This document shows positions 60,741 through 64,000 of a DNA stretch of 64,000 nt, piece after piece. Source of the stretch: Novosphingobium barchaimii LL02. GTDB taxonomy: Bacteria; Pseudomonadota; Alphaproteobacteria; Sphingomonadales; Sphingomonadaceae. A program made the translations under genes and the position numbers. Within the stretch, counting starts at the first letter, position 1. The number at the start of each line of letters is the position of its first letter. A model generated the notes under the pieces. That model worked only from the letters and a program-made list of their open reading frames with translations. It was not told the DNA's origin and searched no databases. The DNA lies in assembly GCF_001046635.1 (NCBI RefSeq), contig NZ_KQ130457.1, forward strand, positions 129,641-193,640. The letters run 5' to 3'.

Positions 60741-62003
60741 ATGGCAACCGCATTCTGGCGCCCTGACCAAGACAACGATAGCCTTGCAGCAGAAGGCACG
60801 GGCACGCCCGCCGTCGGCTTCTGGAAGGCTGGCCATACGCCGACGCTGATCGCAGCTTTTCTCTATTTCGACCTGGCCTTCATGGTTTGGGTCCTGCTGG
60901 GCCCGCTCGCCCCCGAGATTTCCAAGACGCTGGGGCTGACGCCGGCGCAAAAGGGCCTGATGGTGGCGCTTCCCACGCTGGCTGGGGCGCTGCTGCGCGT
61001 AGTCAATGGCCTGCTTGTCGACCGCATCGGGCCCAAGCGTTCGGGCGCGATCAATCAGGTCATCGTCATCATTGGGCTGTTCTGCGCCTGGTCGATGGGC
61101 GTCACCAGTTTCGGCGGCACGCTGGCGCTGGGCGTCATCCTCGGCTTTGCGGGAGCCAGCTTCGCGATCGCGCTGCCGCTGGCCAGTCGCTGGTATCCGC
61201 CTGAGCATCAGGGCAAGGCCATGGGCTTTGCAGGCATGGGCAATTCTGGAACCGTCTTCGCAGCGCTGTTCGCGCCGACGCTGGCCAGGATGTTCGGCTG
61301 GAACGCGGTGCTGGGCCTAGCCTGTATTCCGCTGACCCTGGTTCTGGCGGTGTACCTGATGCTCGCCAAGGACGCCCCGAACCCGCCCGCCCCGCGCAAG
61401 CTGGTGGACTACGCCGCGCTTCTCAAGCAGGCAGACGCATGGTGGCTAATGGCCTTCTATGCCGTGACATTCGGCGGTTTCGTGGGCCTTGCGGCGTCAC
61501 TGCCGATCTACTTCACCGACCAGTTCGGCCTCAGCAGCGTGGTCGCCGGATATTGCACCGCGGGCTGCGTTTTCGCCGGCTCGCTGGTACGGCCCATGGG
61601 CGGGGCGCTGGCTGATAAAATCGGCGGCGTGAAGGCGCTGATGATGGTCTATGCGGTGGCTGCCATCGCGCTTGTCGGCGTATCCCAGGCGCCAAGCCTG
61701 ATCGCGGCGCTCTGCCTGTTCGTGGTCGCCATGCTGGCACTGGGCACAGGGAACGGATCGGTTTTCCAGCTGGTCCCGCAGCGCTTCCAGGCAGAGATCG
61801 GCGTGATGACTGGCCTTGTCGGCATGGCGGGCGGTATTGGCGGGTTCTATCTCGCCAGCTCGCTCGGCCTTGCCAAGCAGTTCACCGGCAGCTTTGCGCC
61901 CGGTTTTCTCATCTTTGCCGGCCTCGCGGTCGTGGCCCTTGCCTCGGTGGCGAGGGTCAGGGCCCGCTGGCGCGCGACCTGGAAAACCGGCGCGCGCATC
62001 TGA
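60741..62003 (+). CDS. nasA: Nitrate/nitrite MFS transporter (NarK/NasA family)
   Basis: 420 aa with 12 predicted spans. FYFDLAFMVWVLLGPLAPEI-type opening, RVVNGLLVDRIGPKRSG, the nitrate signature GFAGASFAIALPLASRWYPPEHQGKAMGFAGMGNSGT, and GTGNGSVFQLVPQRF in the second half. These are typical of the nitrate/nitrite porter family. Starts after a NasT-type attenuator. Imports nitrate for assimilation by NirB and a nitrate reductase outside the window. Confidence 0.93.
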   Translation: MATAFWRPDQDNDSLAAEGTGTPAVGFWKAGHTPTLIAAFLYFDLAFMVWVLLGPLAPEISKTLGLTPAQKGLMVALPTLAGALLRVVNGLLVDRIGPKRSGAINQVIVIIGLFCAWSMGVTSFGGTLALGVILGFAGASFAIALPLASRWYPPEHQGKAMGFAGMGNSGTVFAALFAPTLARMFGWNAVLGLACIPLTLVLAVYLMLAKDAPNPPAPRKLVDYAALLKQADAWWLMAFYAVTFGGFVGLAASLPIYFTDQFGLSSVVAGYCTAGCVFAGSLVRPMGGALADKIGGVKALMMVYAVAAIALVGVSQAPSLIAALCLFVVAMLALGTGNGSVFQLVPQRFQAEIGVMTGLVGMAGGIGGFYLASSLGLAKQFTGSFAPGFLIFAGLAVVALASVARVRARWRATWKTGARI

Positions 62004-62080
62004 GCCGGTGACAGGGGCGGCGGCACCCAGGCGCCGCTGCCCCATTTTCTTGCTTTCGTCCTGAGGGGGGCGCTTTCACA

Positions 62081-63301
62081 ATGAAGAAGATAACAGAAGC
62101 GGCGGCCGCGTTCGCCGTCGGCGGGATAGCTTGCGCCGCGTCCGCGCAAGGCCAGGAGATCACCGTCAAGCCGCTCGCGGAAGCACGGGTGCGCTACGAG
62201 CACGTCGATCAGGACGGCATCGCCGCCAAGGGCGACGCGCTCACCGTGCGGGTGCGCGGTGGGGCGCAGGCCAGCAGCGGGGCCTTGAGCGTCGCCGTGG
62301 TCGCGCAAGGCAACCTGGCGGTTGTCGATGACTACTACGACGGGCTGAACGGCGCTGCTACGCGGCCGCTGGTTGCCGATCCGCAGAACGTGGCGCTTTA
62401 CATCGCGCAGTTGCAGTACAGGGCGAAGGGCGTGACGCTGACCGCCGGGCGCCAGAAGATTGCGCTGGATGACGAGCGCTTCGTCGGCAATGTCGGCTTT
62501 CGTGACAATGCGCAGACTTTTGATGCGGTGCGTGCCGAGCTTGCCCCGGCCAAGGGGCTGAAGCTCGACGTTTCCTATGTTTGGAGCGTTCGCACGATCT
62601 GGGGCATCGACGGCAATGCCGCGCGCCAGCAGGCAGTCAGCGGGGACAATGTGCTCGCCAACCTGTCATGGGAGACGCCGCTGGGCACGCTGACGGGGTT
62701 CGCCTATCTTGTCGACCAGGACGAAGCGGCGGTGCAGGCTTTCCGTCTTTCGAGCCAGACTTATGGCGCGCGGCTGGCGGGCTCGCGGGCTTTCGGCAAG
62801 GCGGTGAAGTTGATCTGGCAGGCAAGCTACGCGCGCCAGTCAGACTGGCGCCGCAACCCGAACGACTACAGCGCCACCTACTGGCTGGCCGATGTGACGC
62901 TTGACCTGAAGGGCTGGAAGATAGGCGGCGGCTACGAAGTTCTCGGCGCTGACAAGGGCGCGGCTCTGACGAGCTTCCAGACGCCGCTGGGCACCAATTT
63001 CAAGTTCCAGGGATGGGCGGACAAGTTCCTCACGACGCCTGCGAACGGCGTGCGCGATCGTTACATCGGCGGCGGGTATGGCGCAAAGCAGATGGGAGGG
63101 CTCTCCGCTGTCATTTTGCAGGCAACCTGGCACCGCTTCGACAGCGACCGGTCGGACCAGCACTACGGCAATGAAATCAATCTCCTCGCCTCGGCAAAAC
63201 TGCGCAAGACGACGGTCGCCTTGCGCTATGCCCACTACGACGCCAAGGCGCTGAGCGCCGATGCCGACAAGGTCTGGGTCCAGCTCGACTGGGCGATCTG
63301 A
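62081..63301 (+). CDS. Outer-membrane porin (alginate-export-like beta-barrel)
   Basis: 406 aa. Signal peptide to about residue 24 (CAASAQ). Repeated amphipathic strands, with AEARVRYEHVDQDG, QLQYRAKGVTLTAGRQKIALDDERFVGNVGFRDNAQTFDAVRAE. The last wording is typical of the AlgE/alginate_exp barrel family. Ends WVQLDWAI. In the same transcript as the nitrate transporter (77 bp gap), so likely supplies nitrate or nitrite passage through the outer membrane. Confidence 0.82.
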   Translation: MKKITEAAAAFAVGGIACAASAQGQEITVKPLAEARVRYEHVDQDGIAAKGDALTVRVRGGAQASSGALSVAVVAQGNLAVVDDYYDGLNGAATRPLVADPQNVALYIAQLQYRAKGVTLTAGRQKIALDDERFVGNVGFRDNAQTFDAVRAELAPAKGLKLDVSYVWSVRTIWGIDGNAARQQAVSGDNVLANLSWETPLGTLTGFAYLVDQDEAAVQAFRLSSQTYGARLAGSRAFGKAVKLIWQASYARQSDWRRNPNDYSATYWLADVTLDLKGWKIGGGYEVLGADKGAALTSFQTPLGTNFKFQGWADKFLTTPANGVRDRYIGGGYGAKQMGGLSAVILQATWHRFDSDRSDQHYGNEINLLASAKLRKTTVALRYAHYDAKALSADADKVWVQLDWAI

Positions 63302-63342
63302 CGAATTGCGTGACGGAATCGCTTGAGCATTCGGGCGATTCC

Positions 63343-63359
63343 ATTTATGTTGCACTGCA
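63343..63359 (+). promoter_or_regulatory. Shared 17-bp element, copy 2 (nirB promoter region)
   Basis: ATTTATGTTGCACTGCA, 16 of 17 identical to the copy at 58519. It directly abuts the first NasT-type hairpin of the nirB leader, so it lies at or very near the transcription start. Confidence 0.5.
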
Positions 63360-63410
63360 AGGGACAGCGTTGTCCTTCAAAACCGCCGAAATGTCCCACT
63401 GACGGGGCGT
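63360..63410 (+). ncRNA. NasT-responsive leader RNA of nirB (dual hexaloop)
   Basis: Hairpin 1: GGAC-AGCGTT-GTCC (63362-63375), extended by wobble and A-U pairs to a 6-bp stem. Hairpin 2: ATGTCCC-ACTGAC-GGGGCGT (63391-63410), a 7-bp stem with two GU pairs. Both six-base loops have A at position 1 and G at position 4, the defining ANTAR-RNA pattern. They are separated by a 13-nt linker and followed by a strong terminator. Confidence 0.85.
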
Positions 63411-63429
63411 GTAGGCACCAAATGATGGC

Positions 63430-63484
63430 AAGGCCGCCATCCTGACCCCCGGTTTCGCGCCGGGGGTCAGGATGGCGGCCTTTT
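63430..63484 (+). terminator. Attenuator terminator in the nirB leader
   Basis: A perfect 23-bp stem: left arm 63430-63452 beginning AAGGCCGCCATCC, right arm 63460-63482, 7-nt loop TTTCGCG, then TTTT. It ends 46 bp before the nirB ATG. Placement after the two ANTAR hairpins marks it as the NasT-controlled terminator. Confidence 0.92.
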
Positions 63485-63529
63485 CTCGTTTTCAACTCCT
63501 TTTCCCATGACACTGCCGGAGTTTCGTAC

Positions 63530-64000
63530 ATGGACTTTCAGGACGGGATCGAACCCACCGCCGAATACGAGGATACGCTGATCGTCCCGAGCGACGATGT
63601 GCGCGAACATCTCGTGGTCGTCGGCAACGGTATGGCAGGCTGCCGCGCGGTCGAGGAATTGCTGGCGCGCGACGCGGACCGCTACCGCGTGACCATCTTC
63701 GGCGCCGAACCGTATGTGAACTACAACCGCATCATGCTGTCGCCTGTGCTGGCAGGGGAGAAGACTTTCGATCAGATCGTCATCAACACCCGCGAATGGT
63801 ACGACGATAACGGCATCGACCTCATCACCGCCGACCCCGTCGCAGCGATCGACCGGGGCGCGAAAACCGTTACGTCGCGCTCGGGCCGGACGGTCCATTA
63901 CGACCGCCTGCTGATCGCGACGGGCTCCGATCCCTTCATTATCCCGGTCCCCGGCAAGGACCTGCCCGGCGTCATTTCGTTCCGCGACATGAACGACGTG
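63530..64000 (+). CDS. nirB: Assimilatory nitrite reductase large subunit (5' part)
   Basis: 157 codons to the window end, no stop. Starts MDFQDGIEPTAEYEDTLIVP, with CGGAG 8 nt upstream. The FAD motif HLVVVGNGMAGCRAVEELLA is followed by VTIFGAEPYVNYNRIMLSPVLAGEK and YDRLLIATGSDPFIIPVPGKDLPGV. These are diagnostic of the NAD(P)H:FAD domain of NirB. It reduces nitrite to ammonium; controlled by the leader at 63360-63484. Confidence 0.93.
   Translation, partial: MDFQDGIEPTAEYEDTLIVPSDDVREHLVVVGNGMAGCRAVEELLARDADRYRVTIFGAEPYVNYNRIMLSPVLAGEKTFDQIVINTREWYDDNGIDLITADPVAAIDRGAKTVTSRSGRTVHYDRLLIATGSDPFIIPVPGKDLPGVISFRDMNDV

Noticed and set aside
63507-63529. ATG at 63507 as the nirB start
   Set aside because: It is out of frame with the NirB sequence; ATG at 63530 is in frame with CGGAG upstream.

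Overview
High-GC DNA with dense, often ATGA-overlapping genes and five TonB-dependent receptors (TBDTs) in 64 kb. It also carries a NasT/NasS nitrate system, PepSY/DUF3649 siderophore genes and a PaoABC aldehyde oxidoreductase. Together these point to an alphaproteobacterium of the Sphingomonadales (Novosphingobium/Sphingobium/Sphingomonas-like). This is inferred from protein families only; there is no rRNA gene. I saw no tRNA, CRISPR array, intact insertion sequence or prophage.

Layout. 1-4.3 kb: 5' end of an ArsR regulator, divergent from a fatty-acid desaturase and a membrane/SRPBCC protein; then a CYTH-CHAD protein. 4.8-9.4 kb: a FecI-FecR-TBDT cell-surface signalling set. 9.7-12.2 kb: an unusual lipoprotein joining a zinc metallopeptidase to a TPM domain, with a DUF3667 membrane protein. 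12.5-17.5 kb: a TBDT, a Ca-dependent PI-PLC-like enzyme and a phytase-like histidine acid phosphatase in one tight operon behind a Pho-box-like element, probably a phosphorus scavenging locus for inositol phosphates. 18-21.5 kb: DUF1348/TetR and MFS/TetR pairs. 22-27.3 kb: a siderophore uptake operon (receptor, esterase, two small membrane proteins, PepSY reductase-like protein) behind a Fur-box-like dyad. 27.8-33.1 kb: DctB/DctD-like two-component genes divergent from malate:quinone oxidoreductase. 33.8-42.1 kb: a catabolic cluster (enoyl-CoA hydratase, TBDT, TetR, Baeyer-Villiger monooxygenase, two SDRs, a cupin). 42.1-50 kb: a TBDT operon with a small membrane protein and two BNR/sialidase-fold proteins, a TetR regulator, an exported helical protein and a Tat-exported GST-like protein. 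50-58.5 kb: a sorbosone dehydrogenase-like lipoprotein, DUF2231, a GST, PaoABC and a PHB-depolymerase-type esterase. 58.7-64 kb: nitrate/nitrite assimilation (nasT, nasS, nitrate MFS, porin, nirB start), with two NasT-type attenuator leaders.

The strongest less-described signals are regulatory. Two TetR regulators each appear to control a whole locus through operator copies at two separate promoters: a motif of form ATGTnnACAnnTGTnnACAT at 37255 and 38076, and a TTATTCCA-type palindrome at 47841 and 48816. The PI-PLC/phytase/TBDT operon has GTCA repeats in 11-bp register. The nirB leader shows two hexaloop hairpins with A1/G4 loops followed by a 23-bp terminator stem. Several gene relics (metallophosphoesterase, SDR, PNPOx-like, DUF899-like) sit between the intact blocks. 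Every functional call comes from reading the sequence; no database search was run.
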